Shown here piece after piece: positions 8,057 through 16,035 of a stretch of 64,000 bases of DNA. The stretch lies in contig CACWPS010000005.1 in the NCBI GenBank assembly GCA_902762875.1, positions 1 through 64,000 on the forward strand. The letters run 5' to 3'. Made by a program: the position numbers and the translations under genes. How positions within the stretch are numbered: the first letter of the stretch is position 1; each line of letters starts with the position of its first letter. The notes below the pieces were generated by a model. The model ran no database searches, was not told the origin of the DNA, and saw nothing but the letters and a program-made list of their open reading frames with translations. This DNA comes from Oscillospiraceae bacterium. Its GTDB lineage: Bacteria > Bacillota > Clostridia > Oscillospirales > Acutalibacteraceae.

Positions 8057-9199
8057 TTATTCCTTTATTTTGGGTGTGCGTTTTTCTATTGCCTCTTTAA
8101 TAAGCACAAACAGCACCGCCGAAACCGGTACGCCTATAAGAGCGCCTAATATTCCGCCGATATTGCCGCCCACTAAAACTGCGCAAACTACTATAACACC
8201 GGGCAGTCCCACAGATTTTCCAACCACACGGGGGTATATAAGCGAGCCTTCAATCTGCTGAATTACAATAAAGAAGACTATAAACAAAACCGCCTTTACG
8301 GGGCTTGTTATGAGTATAAGCAGGAAGCCCACCACAACGCCGATTGTCGCTCCCACGATAGGCACAAGGGATGTAACACAGATAAGAATTGAAATTACCG
8401 CCGCATTGGGGAAGCGGAATATCGTCATACCTATATAAAAAAGTGTACCTAAAATCACCGATTCGGTAAGCTGACCGCCTATAAACCTTGAAAAATACTG
8501 ATAGGTGGTGGAGCAAATATGGTAGACCGCTTCTGCCGCCTTTTTAGGCGCAAATGCGTCTATCAGGCGTGTCATAAACCGACCTATGCGCTCCTTGCAG
8601 GCGAGGATATATACCGAAATCATAATGCTGAAAACGAGATTGTAAACCCCCGAGGCAAAGGAGGTTGTGAAACTCACCGCACTGCCGAAAATAGTCTGGG
8701 AATAGCTTAAAGCATAAGCTTTAATACCGCTTGCCACAGCTGTCCAGTCAATCTTTATATTGGGGATAAGATTTTGCGAGAGGTTGAATTTTTCGAGCAT
8801 ATCCTCAATCCAAACCCGAGCCTCAGTCATAAACGAAGGGAGCCGTTCGGCAAGGTAGATAAAGGTATTTGCAATATCGGGGATAATAAAGGCGATAAGC
8901 AGAACTATCAAGCCGAATGCCAAAAGGTAGGTAAGCACCAAGCACAGGGGTCTTTTCGCCTTCTTTATAAAGCCCCTTTTGCTGTTATCCATAAATTTAA
9001 ACACCTTAGTTTCAAGTGCCGTAAGCAGGACATTCAGCACAAAGGCAATGCAAAGGGCGGTTATAACGGGGCTGAAAATCCCCAAAATATGCCCTAAAAA
9101 GGAAAACAGTCGGTCATAATTCTGCACGGCGGTAAAGGCTACGGAGCCAAGCAATATTATAAGCAGAATTTTTTTAACGGTTTTAGAATTTAATTCCAT
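8057..9199 (-). CDS. AI-2E family transporter (permease)
   Basis: About 380 residues with several membrane spans and the family signature in the C-terminal half (GATIGVVVGFLLILITSPVK, IQQIEGSLIYPRVVGKSVGL, IGGILGALIGVPVSAVL). The family includes putative autoinducer-2 exporters and Na+/H+ antiporters; the substrate cannot be read from the sequence. I take the ATG at 9199 (MELNSKTVKK); an in-frame ATG six codons upstream is possible. It lies 45 nt downstream of the gamma-like subunit of the Na+ decarboxylase on the same strand, so it may share that transcript. Confidence 0.85.
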   Translation of the reverse strand: MELNSKTVKKILLIILLGSVAFTAVQNYDRLFSFLGHILGIFSPVITALCIAFVLNVLLTALETKVFKFMDNSKRGFIKKAKRPLCLVLTYLLAFGLIVLLIAFIIPDIANTFIYLAERLPSFMTEARVWIEDMLEKFNLSQNLIPNIKIDWTAVASGIKAYALSYSQTIFGSAVSFTTSFASGVYNLVFSIMISVYILACKERIGRFMTRLIDAFAPKKAAEAVYHICSTTYQYFSRFIGGQLTESVILGTLFYIGMTIFRFPNAAVISILICVTSLVPIVGATIGVVVGFLLILITSPVKAVLFIVFFIVIQQIEGSLIYPRVVGKSVGLPGVIVVCAVLVGGNIGGILGALIGVPVSAVLFVLIKEAIEKRTPKIKE

Positions 9200-9244
9200 A
9201 CACTTCACCGACCTCATTATAAAACATTTTGAGACCCTTGTAAA

Positions 9245-9376
9245 TTATTTCTTTGTAAATATTTTATTAAGCAGTATTGTAACAAGGATAATTACCCCTA
9301 TTACAATAAAAACGCTTATAAGTCCCACCGCAAGATAATGCAGATTGTTTATAAAATTCATAGGATTAAATGTCAT
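9245..9376 (-). CDS. Small OadG-like (gamma) subunit of Na+-translocating decarboxylase
   Basis: A 43-residue peptide (MTFNPMNFINNLHYLAVG..., ending NKIFTKK) with one long membrane span. GAGGTAA precedes the ATG. It starts 10 nt after the beta-subunit stop. Its size, single N-terminal span, short basic tail and position match a minimal OadG/GcdC-type subunit, which in biotin-dependent Na+ pumps helps assemble the alpha and beta subunits. The usual longer soluble tail is missing. The role is inferred from context. Confidence 0.6.
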   Translation of the reverse strand: MTFNPMNFINNLHYLAVGLISVFIVIGVIILVTILLNKIFTKK

Positions 9377-9386
9377 TTTTATTACC

Positions 9387-10526
9387 TCACATAAAGAAAT
9401 TGAGTATCAGCCCGCCGGCTATTACCGAGGCTATCTGACCCGATACATTAACCCCTATTGACTGCATTAAAATAAAGTTCTGGGGGTCTTCCTTAAGCGC
9501 CATTTTGTGCACAACCCTGCCCGACATCGGGAATGCGGAAATACCCGCCGCACCAATCATAGGGTTAATCTTCTTTTTAAGGAAGAGATTTAAGAACTTA
9601 GCAAACAGCACACCGCCTGCGGTATCGAAAATAAAGGCAAAGAGACCTAAGCCTAAAATTAAAAGGGTATCGGGCTTTAAGAATTTTTCCGCCTGCATTT
9701 GAGAGGCTATTGTAATCCCTAAGAAGATTGTAACTAAGTTTGCAAGCACCTTTTGCGCCGTTTCCGAAAGGGAGTTTAAAACCCCGCACTCCCTTATAAG
9801 GTTGCCGAACATAAGGAAGCCTATTAACGACACCGATTCGGGAGCCACAATGCCCGCAATTATCGTAATCACAATGGGGAAAAGGATTTTTGTAAGCTTG
9901 GAAACAGGCTTTTCGGTGTAGGGCATACGGATAAGCCGCTCCTTTTTGGTGGTGAGGGCCTTTATAACAGGGGGTTGGATAATGGGAACAAGGGCCATAT
10001 ATGAATATGCCGCCACCATTATTGCACCCTGATAAGAGGAATTAAGCTTTTGGGAAACAACTATAGCTGTCGGTCCGTCCGCCGCGCCGATAATGCCTAT
10101 TGATGCCGCATCGTTAAGGTCAAAGAACATTGAAGCCGCACAGAAGGTGAAGAAAATGCCGAACTGTGCCGCCGCACCGAAAATCATCAGCTTGGGGTTG
10201 GAAAGCAGGGGTCCGAAGTCAATCATTGCGCCGATACCTATAAAAAGTATCAGCGGGAACAGCTCGTTTGCAATACCCGCCGAAAAAAGGGTGGAAAGCG
10301 CCCCCTCTTGAATTTCGCCGTTTTGGAGGGTTCGGTCTATAGCACCCGAAAAGGGGATGTTTACAAGTATAGTTCCGAAGCCCAAGGGCAAAAGCAGGGT
10401 AGGCTCCATATCGTACTTAATGGCAAGGAATATAAGCAGACCGCCTATAATCCACATGGTAACATACCGCCAGTCGGCAAGTGCGAATATGTTGCTCACA
10501 AGAAAACTAAAATCGCTGAGTGACAT
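9387..10526 (-). CDS. Na+-translocating decarboxylase beta subunit (OadB/MmdB/GcdB type)
   Basis: About 379 residues. This is the membrane subunit that couples decarboxylation of carboxybiotin to Na+ export. Family segments are clear: GIGAMIDFGPLL, the catalytic loop GIIGAADGPTAIVVSQKL (Asp in AADGP), and GAAGISAFPMSGRVVHKMA near the C-terminus. The open frame runs 37 codons further upstream through a terminator hairpin, so I place the start at the ATG at 10526 (MSLSDFSFLVSN). The alpha and biotin-carrier subunits are not in the window, so the substrate (oxaloacetate, methylmalonyl-CoA or glutaconyl-CoA) cannot be fixed. A riboswitch-like leader precedes it. Confidence 0.9.
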   Translation of the reverse strand: MSLSDFSFLVSNIFALADWRYVTMWIIGGLLIFLAIKYDMEPTLLLPLGFGTILVNIPFSGAIDRTLQNGEIQEGALSTLFSAGIANELFPLILFIGIGAMIDFGPLLSNPKLMIFGAAAQFGIFFTFCAASMFFDLNDAASIGIIGAADGPTAIVVSQKLNSSYQGAIMVAAYSYMALVPIIQPPVIKALTTKKERLIRMPYTEKPVSKLTKILFPIVITIIAGIVAPESVSLIGFLMFGNLIRECGVLNSLSETAQKVLANLVTIFLGITIASQMQAEKFLKPDTLLILGLGLFAFIFDTAGGVLFAKFLNLFLKKKINPMIGAAGISAFPMSGRVVHKMALKEDPQNFILMQSIGVNVSGQIASVIAGGLILNFFM

Positions 10527-10552
10527 TTTTTTGACCTCTCTTTTAAAGTAAT

Positions 10553-10595
10553 AAAAAAAGACCTTTACTGCACAGTTAAGTACAGTAAAAGTCTT
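10553..10595 (-). terminator. Leader terminator immediately upstream of oadB-type gene
   Basis: On the minus strand the arms AAGACTTTTACTG and CAGTAAAGGTCTT form a long stem followed by TTTTTT. The hairpin ends about 27 nt before the start codon of the beta subunit and lies inside its own leader. It is therefore an attenuator rather than the end of an upstream gene. Confidence 0.8.
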
Positions 10596-10625
10596 GCCGT
10601 TTAATGCAGAAGCGGGATAAAATCC

Positions 10626-10677
10626 GTATTGACGCAAACTACTGCGGCGGAAACCGCCGTCGGCTACTCCCTAATAC
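10626..10677 (-). promoter_or_regulatory. Candidate riboswitch aptamer in oadB leader
   Basis: Read on the minus strand: a closing helix GTATT/AATAC, an internal-loop strand AGGGAGTAGCC, a helix GACG/CGTC enclosing a GCGG-TTT-CCGC hairpin, and a 3' strand ending GCGTCAATACGG. The GGGAGUAGC loop opposite a GUCAAUAC-like strand recalls the yybP-ykoY (Mn2+) riboswitch; another metal or Na+ class is possible given the Na+ pump downstream. An intrinsic terminator follows at 10553-10595. The class is not settled. Confidence 0.5.
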
Positions 10678-10683
10678 AAAAAG

Positions 10684-10712
10684 ATTGTAACACAAAACTT
10701 TCCTTTTTGCAA
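10684..10712 (-). promoter_or_regulatory. Promoter of the Na+ decarboxylase leader
   Basis: TTGCAA (10707-10712), a 17-nt spacer and TACAAT (10684-10689) on the minus strand. The start would be near 10677, giving a leader of about 150 nt before the beta-subunit start codon. Confidence 0.65.
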
Positions 10713-10740
10713 CCCATTATATGTGAAAAATATTTATTTG

Positions 10741-12447
10741 TTAAAGGAATACGATTTGAATCCCTCCACCGCTGACGCGGTCCCCCTCCCGTGAGGCTTG
10801 GGAGGCTTTAAAGGTGACTGTAATTTCCGTGCCCTCGCCTAAGGTGCTTTGAAGGGTTATTTTCCCGCCGAAGGATGCGGCGATATGCTTTACAATTGAA
10901 AGCCCCAGTCCCGTGCCGCCGCCGAGCCTCGAACGGCCCTTATCAACCCTGTAAAACCGCTCAAAAATCCGCTCGGTATGCTCGGGGGCGATGCCTATAC
11001 CTGTATCCTTTACGCTGACAAAGGGTGCGCCGTTATTATTCCCGACAGTAACAGTAACCGAGCCCTTTTCCTTATTATATTTTACCGCATTGTCGCAAAG
11101 ATTATAAATCATTTCAAAAATAAGGGCTTCCTCTGCCGTTATTTCGGTGCTCTCGCCCTCAACCCTTAGGGTAACGCCCTGCTTTTCGGCCGTCTTAGTA
11201 AGGCTGCTTGCCACCTCGTTTGCGGTTTTTAAAAGGTCTACCGTTTCGGTCTCGCCCACAGCTCCCTCGTCAAGCTCGGAAAGCTTTATTATATCGTTTA
11301 CAAGATTTAAAAGCCGCTGTGCCTCTTTGTTTATATCCGCCCCGAAGTCCTTAATATCGTCGGGGGCTACAATGCCGTTTTTAAGCATATCCGAAATGCC
11401 TAAAATCGAGGTGAGGGGGGTTTTAAGCTCATGGGAAACATTTGCGGTAAATTCCCGCCTTAGCTTTTCCCGCTTTTCCTTTTCGGTCACATCAACAACA
11501 AGTATCACCGCTCCGCAGGGGGTATTATTCCCATCAAAAACGGGGTTTGCCGTGACCTGATAGCACCTGCCGCCAAGGGTTACGGTGCTTTCATAATGTC
11601 GGCTTTCCTTTATATTCTCGAAAACCTCTCTGAATACCTCGCTTCGGTTAATGGTCAGAATATTCTGCCCGTTTATATCGTCCGTCACACCGAAAAATCG
11701 CCTTATACCGGAATTATGGGTTAAAATATGCCCCTTTGTATCGGTAAGCAAAAGCCCCTCGCTCATATTTTCGGCTATTATATCAAACTCACGGCGGCGG
11801 CTTTTAAGCTCTTCTATTTGGTGACCTATTTTTCTTCGCTGGGCGCTTATTTTTGAGATAAAGGGAGAGAGCTCCTCATAAGCGGTATCCTCCAAAGGAC
11901 CGTCAAGGTCGATTTCATTTATGGGCTTTAATATCCTTTTAGAGATTACCGAGGCTAAAACAAGTGCCAATACAAAGGCCAGCAGAGCTATAGCGGCGAT
12001 AGGGGGCAAAAGCTCAACCACAACCGCTCCCACCGAAAGGGTTTCGTCCGCAACCCTTAAAATATTACCGCTTTCGAGCTTTATCGCATAGTAGCAGGAA
12101 TTAACGCCCAAGGTTTCCGAATGCCTTACGGAATAGCCCGTGCCTGTGCTCAACGCTTCTTTGATTTCTTCTCGGCTCAAATGATTTTCCATTTCGGCGG
12201 CGACAGCCTTATTATCGTAAAGCACCTCGCCCTTTTCGTTTATAAGGGTTATGCGCTCTTTAGCCGAGGAGTATTTTTGCAAATCATTCGCTTCTGCCGA
12301 AGGGCTTATCAAATAGGCCTTGCTTTGGAGTGCAGAATACCCGCTTTCCCGATATATCTCGTACTGAACGCCTATTATAAAAACAAGGCTTAAAAGCAGC
12401 GTGATAACCGAAGAAATAAGAATTCCCCTGAATATTTTTTTAGTCAT
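10741..12447 (-). CDS. phoR: Phosphate-responsive sensor histidine kinase PhoR
   Basis: A 568-residue membrane kinase. A first membrane span (residues about 8-28), an extracytoplasmic sensor of about 110 residues and a second span (about 145-168) lead to a HAMP-like linker, a PAS domain (about 220-320, LLLTDTKGHILTHNSG), a HisKA domain with the phosphoacceptor in ANVSHELKTPL, and a GHKL ATPase domain (NLCDNAVKYN, DTGIGIAPEH, GGGTGLGLSIVKH). It follows phoB by 13 nt at the end of the pst/pho operon. The last 21 residues, from SQASREGDRV on, are coded by part of a dispersed palindromic repeat rather than by family sequence. Confidence 0.9.
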   Translation of the reverse strand: MTKKIFRGILISSVITLLLSLVFIIGVQYEIYRESGYSALQSKAYLISPSAEANDLQKYSSAKERITLINEKGEVLYDNKAVAAEMENHLSREEIKEALSTGTGYSVRHSETLGVNSCYYAIKLESGNILRVADETLSVGAVVVELLPPIAAIALLAFVLALVLASVISKRILKPINEIDLDGPLEDTAYEELSPFISKISAQRRKIGHQIEELKSRRREFDIIAENMSEGLLLTDTKGHILTHNSGIRRFFGVTDDINGQNILTINRSEVFREVFENIKESRHYESTVTLGGRCYQVTANPVFDGNNTPCGAVILVVDVTEKEKREKLRREFTANVSHELKTPLTSILGISDMLKNGIVAPDDIKDFGADINKEAQRLLNLVNDIIKLSELDEGAVGETETVDLLKTANEVASSLTKTAEKQGVTLRVEGESTEITAEEALIFEMIYNLCDNAVKYNKEKGSVTVTVGNNNGAPFVSVKDTGIGIAPEHTERIFERFYRVDKGRSRLGGGTGLGLSIVKHIAASFGGKITLQSTLGEGTEITVTFKASQASREGDRVSGGGIQIVFL

Positions 12448-12460
12448 ACTGTTTCACCGT

Positions 12461-13120
12461 TTAGCTTATTTTGTAGCCCACGCCCCGCACGGTCTCTATA
12501 ATAGCGCCGCTGTCGCCGAGCTTTGTTCTAAGGGTCTTTATATGAACATCCACCGTGCGGTTTTCGCCGTCGTAATCGTATCCCCAGATTTCCTCTAAAA
12601 GGCGGTCACGGGAAAATACCGTGCCTCGGTTTTTAAGCATTAAATAGAGCATCTCGAACTCTTTGAGGGTAAGCAAGACAGGCTTTCCCTCTACATTTAC
12701 GGTGTGGGCTTTCGGGTTGAGGGTAACCGCACCTGCGGTATATATCCTGTCGGCGGTTTTTGTTCGGCGCAAAAGCGCCTTTATGCGGGAGATAAGTTCC
12801 ATTGTCCCAAAGGGCTTTGCGATATAATCGTCCGCCCCCGAGTCAAGCCCCGCCACCTTGTCGTACTCGCTCGCCTTTGCGGTAAGCATAATAATGGGCA
12901 GTTCGGCGGTGTCGGTACGGCTTCTAAGCCAGCCGAGCACCGAAAAGCCGTCCTCTTCAGGGAGCATAATATCCAGTAAGGCAAGCTCGGGCTTTTGGTT
13001 TTCCACCGCCTTTTTAAAGTCGCTCGGTTTTATAAACCCCTTAGCCTCAAACCCTGTCTGGTTAAGGGCGTAAATCACAAATTTTACAATGCTTTCATCG
13101 TCTTCAAGAAGATATATCAT
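12461..13120 (-). CDS. phoB: PhoB/PhoP response regulator
   Basis: A 219-residue OmpR-family regulator. The receiver domain (about 1-115) has the acidic pocket DDE, phosphoacceptor Asp in LALLDIMLPEEDG, Thr in IIMLTAKA and Lys in DDYIAKPFG. The winged-helix DNA-binding domain follows (RTVDVHIKTLRTKLGD, VRGVGYKIS). Its ATG overlaps the TGA of the transposase gene upstream (ATGA), and its ribosome binding site AAAGGAG lies inside that gene's last codons. Together with pst, phoU and phoR this is the phosphate-starvation regulator; a PHO-box-like promoter precedes pstS. Confidence 0.92.
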   Translation of the reverse strand: MIYLLEDDESIVKFVIYALNQTGFEAKGFIKPSDFKKAVENQKPELALLDIMLPEEDGFSVLGWLRSRTDTAELPIIMLTAKASEYDKVAGLDSGADDYIAKPFGTMELISRIKALLRRTKTADRIYTAGAVTLNPKAHTVNVEGKPVLLTLKEFEMLYLMLKNRGTVFSRDRLLEEIWGYDYDGENRTVDVHIKTLRTKLGDSGAIIETVRGVGYKIS

Positions 13121-13584
13121 TGTGTTTCTCCTTTGCTGTAAAATCGGTCATTCTGCCATTTTTGCGGGTTGCCGTCTATGTATTCCCAAATCTCCTTGAA
13201 ATCCTCTTCCCCTCGGATTATGTGGTCGTAAAAGGAACGCTGAAAAATCGGTTTTCCGATTTCCTTGGCCACTAAAGTCTTAAAGGATTTGACAATGGTT
13301 GGAATTGATTGTGTAGGGGACGATGCCCACATCGTCCCGTTATCAATTTTAATTATCATATGAATATGATTTGGCATAATAACATATTTGTCTATACCGG
13401 GAATGGTTTTAATATATTTTTCTGCGATTATGCCGCATTTTTTCGGGACGATGTGGGCATCGTCCCCTACGATATCACATAAAATTTCCTTGCGGTTTTG
13501 GGTGCAGATTGTTATGAAATATGCACCGTTCCCGGTGTAATCGTATTGTTTAAGGCGATTAGGTTTTCTTTTCGGTAATTCCAT
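13117..13584 (-). CDS. REP-associated tyrosine transposase (RAYT, Y1/HUH family)
   Basis: A 155-residue single-domain Y1 transposase related to IS200/IS605 TnpA. The N-terminus GAYFITICTQNRKEIL, the HUH motif MPNHIHMIIKI and the downstream block QRSFYDHIIR...YIDGNPQKW, which supplies the candidate catalytic Tyr, are all present, so it looks active. RAYTs nick single-stranded DNA at a GTAG or GGAG foot beside REP hairpins. Remarkably, the gene contains two in-frame copies of such a hairpin, in opposite orientation, translated as VGDDAHIVP and TMWASSPT in the loops before and after the HUH motif. It lies between the HD gene (8-nt gap) and phoB (4-nt overlap), with no IS ends visible. Confidence 0.88.
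   Translation of the reverse strand: MELPKRKPNRLKQYDYTGNGAYFITICTQNRKEILCDIVGDDAHIVPKKCGIIAEKYIKTIPGIDKYVIMPNHIHMIIKIDNGTMWASSPTQSIPTIVKSFKTLVAKEIGKPIFQRSFYDHIIRGEEDFKEIWEYIDGNPQKWQNDRFYSKGETQ
13313..13339 (+). repeat. GTAG-hairpin element inside the RAYT coding sequence (copy 1)
   Basis: A 27-nt element of the GGGACGATG/CATCGTCCC variant, identical in plan to intergenic copies such as 26400-26426. Read from the gene's strand it codes TMWASSPT. Its length is a multiple of three, so the reading frame is kept. Confidence 0.85.
13444..13470 (-). repeat. GTAG-hairpin element inside the RAYT coding sequence (copy 2)
   Basis: A second 27-nt copy of the same variant in the opposite orientation. 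From the gene's strand it starts GTAGGGGACGATG and codes VGDDAHIVP. With copy 1 it forms an inverted pair about 104 nt apart, like the paired intergenic copies. Confidence 0.85.
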
Positions 13585-13592
13585 ATTATTCT

Positions 13593-14252
13593 TTACAATA
13601 ACGGCTGGCCGTTTATTTCAAGCTTAAAGGTAAGGCCCAATTTTTCCGCCGCCTTGCGGCAAAGGAGCATTCGGTTCATAAAAATCTCGAAATACTCCAT
13701 AATGCTCCCGTAGGCGGTGTCAATAGAGAGAATCAGGGTTATTTTTGTCTTGTCCTCGCTTATTTGAAGTGCCGAGCTCTGCACCGAATAATTCACCCTG
13801 TCGTGAATATCGAAGGTGGATTTATCACGGTTTCTTACACGGCTGCGGCGAACATCCGATTTATCGGCTAAAATCAACGCCGCAGAGACCGCATCCACAG
13901 GCACCCCCGTACCCTCGTCGTGGTTGCCGATTGCCGAAACCACGGTGGCTATATCGGCGGCGTCCATATTAAGGTTATCAAGAATTCTGAAGGCCATTAC
14001 CGCCCCGCTCTGGGAGTGCTCAATGCGGTTTACAAGGTTGCCTATATCGTGAAGATAGGCGGCAATTTCCGCAAGCTCGATTTCCTGCTCGCTATACCCC
14101 ATAACCGAAAGAATATAGCGGCAGGTATCCGCCACCTTTCCCACATGGGCAAAGCTGTGCTCGGTAAAACCTAATGCCGCAAGGGATTTATCCGCTCCCT
14201 CGATATACGCCTTTACCGATTCGTTTCTTTTTAATTCTTCATAGGTAAGCAT
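13593..14252 (-). CDS. HD-domain phosphohydrolase in the pho operon
   Basis: 219 residues. The metal-binding HD motif AAYLHDIGNLVNR lies at about residues 68-80, with a preceding His (EHSFAHVGKV) and a later NHD (AIGNHDEGTG) that complete a typical HD site. The substrate is unknown; HD proteins cleave nucleotides, cyclic nucleotides or (p)ppGpp. The frame is open for 29 more codons upstream, but those lie inside a MITE, so I choose the ATG at 14252 (MLTYEELKRN) with GGGAGG upstream. It sits between phoU and the RAYT gene in the pst/pho transcript. Confidence 0.82.
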   Translation of the reverse strand: MLTYEELKRNESVKAYIEGADKSLAALGFTEHSFAHVGKVADTCRYILSVMGYSEQEIELAEIAAYLHDIGNLVNRIEHSQSGAVMAFRILDNLNMDAADIATVVSAIGNHDEGTGVPVDAVSAALILADKSDVRRSRVRNRDKSTFDIHDRVNYSVQSSALQISEDKTKITLILSIDTAYGSIMEYFEIFMNRMLLCRKAAEKLGLTFKLEINGQPLL

Positions 14253-14266
14253 AATTTCCTCCCTTA

Positions 14267-14537
14267 GGCTGACGAGAGTCAAATCCGTCACGCCTGACAT
14301 TTGAATAATTTTGATTCGGACTTGTCTCATCACTTGCAATACGCCAGTATTACTGCGTTCTTCGACTTCGCCCGAATCAAAATTCTTCTAAATGGCAGGT
14401 CGAAGAGTTTGTGTCTCCGCCTTTTTTCGTCCTGTGAAGCACGAATTTGCAGGAATACGCGGTATTTCAAAAATGAGTGCAAAGCAGGCGGGAAAAGGCG
14501 GTGACCCAAACCGTAACGGATTCGACTCTCGTCAGCC
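14267..14537. mobile_element. 271-bp MITE with 26-bp terminal inverted repeats and TA target duplication
   Basis: The left end (14267-14292) begins GGCTGACGAGAGTC and matches the right end (14512-14537, reversed) at 24 of 26 positions. The dinucleotide TA flanks both sides (14265-14266 and 14538-14539). No transposase ORF is inside. TA duplication with long inverted ends points to mobilisation by an IS630/Tc1-mariner type enzyme encoded elsewhere. It separates phoU from the HD gene and takes up almost all of the gap. Confidence 0.85.
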
Positions 14538-14549
14538 TACGGGAGATAT

Positions 14550-15185
14550 TTAATGAGCTCCCGTTATTGAATATTCCACCCACTCGGCAATATTAACCGC
14601 ATGGTCGCCTATGCGTTCAAGGTATTTTGCTATCATCAATAAATCTATGCAAAACTCGCCGTTCTCACGGTCTTCGGCAATAAGGCGCACAAGCTCATCC
14701 TTAACCAAGCCGAAAAGGTTATCCACCTTATCGTCATACTCCATTACCTTTCTTGCAAGGGATAAATCCTTTTTAACAAAGGACTCCACGCTGTCGGTCA
14801 CCATTTTGGTTGCCGCCGCCGCCATATCGCTGATATGCACACGGCTTTTAACATTACTGTTCTTAATAAATTTGCTTATTTCCGCAATGTCGGACGCTTG
14901 GTCGCCTATGCGCTCCATATCCGAAATCATTTTAAGGGCTGACGAAATAACCCTTAAATCCCTTGCCACGGGCTGTTGCTGAAGCAGAAGCTTCATACAA
15001 ACAGCCTCAATATCCCGTTCCTTTTGGTCAATTTCGGCATCGGTAGCGAAGACCTTGTCGCACAGCGCCTCGTCCCCGTTGGTCATTGCCTTAACCGAGG
15101 CGGAAATTGCATCCTCGCAAAGGGCTCCCATTGTTATAAGCTCTAAATTAAGCTTTTCAAGCTGACTGTCAAATTTGTTTCTCAT
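14550..15185 (-). CDS. phoU: Phosphate transport system accessory protein PhoU
   Basis: 211 residues made of two PhoU three-helix repeats with the conserved acidic metal-binding patches (ERDIEAVCMKLLL, SDMERIGDQASDIAE in repeat 1; KYLERIGDHAVNIAEW in repeat 2). PhoU links PstB activity to the PhoR kinase and keeps the Pho regulon off when phosphate is plentiful. I choose the ATG at 15185 (MRNKFDSQ): AGGGAGAT lies upstream within the last codons of pstB, and the longer frame merely re-reads pstB. Confidence 0.93.
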   Translation of the reverse strand: MRNKFDSQLEKLNLELITMGALCEDAISASVKAMTNGDEALCDKVFATDAEIDQKERDIEAVCMKLLLQQQPVARDLRVISSALKMISDMERIGDQASDIAEISKFIKNSNVKSRVHISDMAAAATKMVTDSVESFVKKDLSLARKVMEYDDKVDNLFGLVKDELVRLIAEDRENGEFCIDLLMIAKYLERIGDHAVNIAEWVEYSITGAH

Positions 15186-15186
15186 T

Positions 15187-15936
<750 letters not shown>

Positions 15937-15960
15937 TTTTCTATCCTTTCAAAATTTTTG

Positions 15961-16033
15961 CGGGACGATGTAGGCATCGTCCCCTACGAATGAAAATAAG
16001 ACTTGTGTAGGGGGCGATGCCCACATCGCCCCG
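15961..16033. repeat. REP-like hairpin pair between pstA and pstB
   Basis: A reverse copy (15961-15987, GGGACGATG type) and a forward copy (16007-16033). The forward copy carries GGGGCGATG with CATCGCCCC, a change in both arms that keeps the pairing. Confidence 0.8.
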
Positions 16034-16035
16034 TC

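Noticed and set aside
10527..10637. N-terminal extension of the decarboxylase beta subunit
   Set aside because: The extra frame reads through an intrinsic terminator and part of the aptamer; the family starts at the ATG at 10526.
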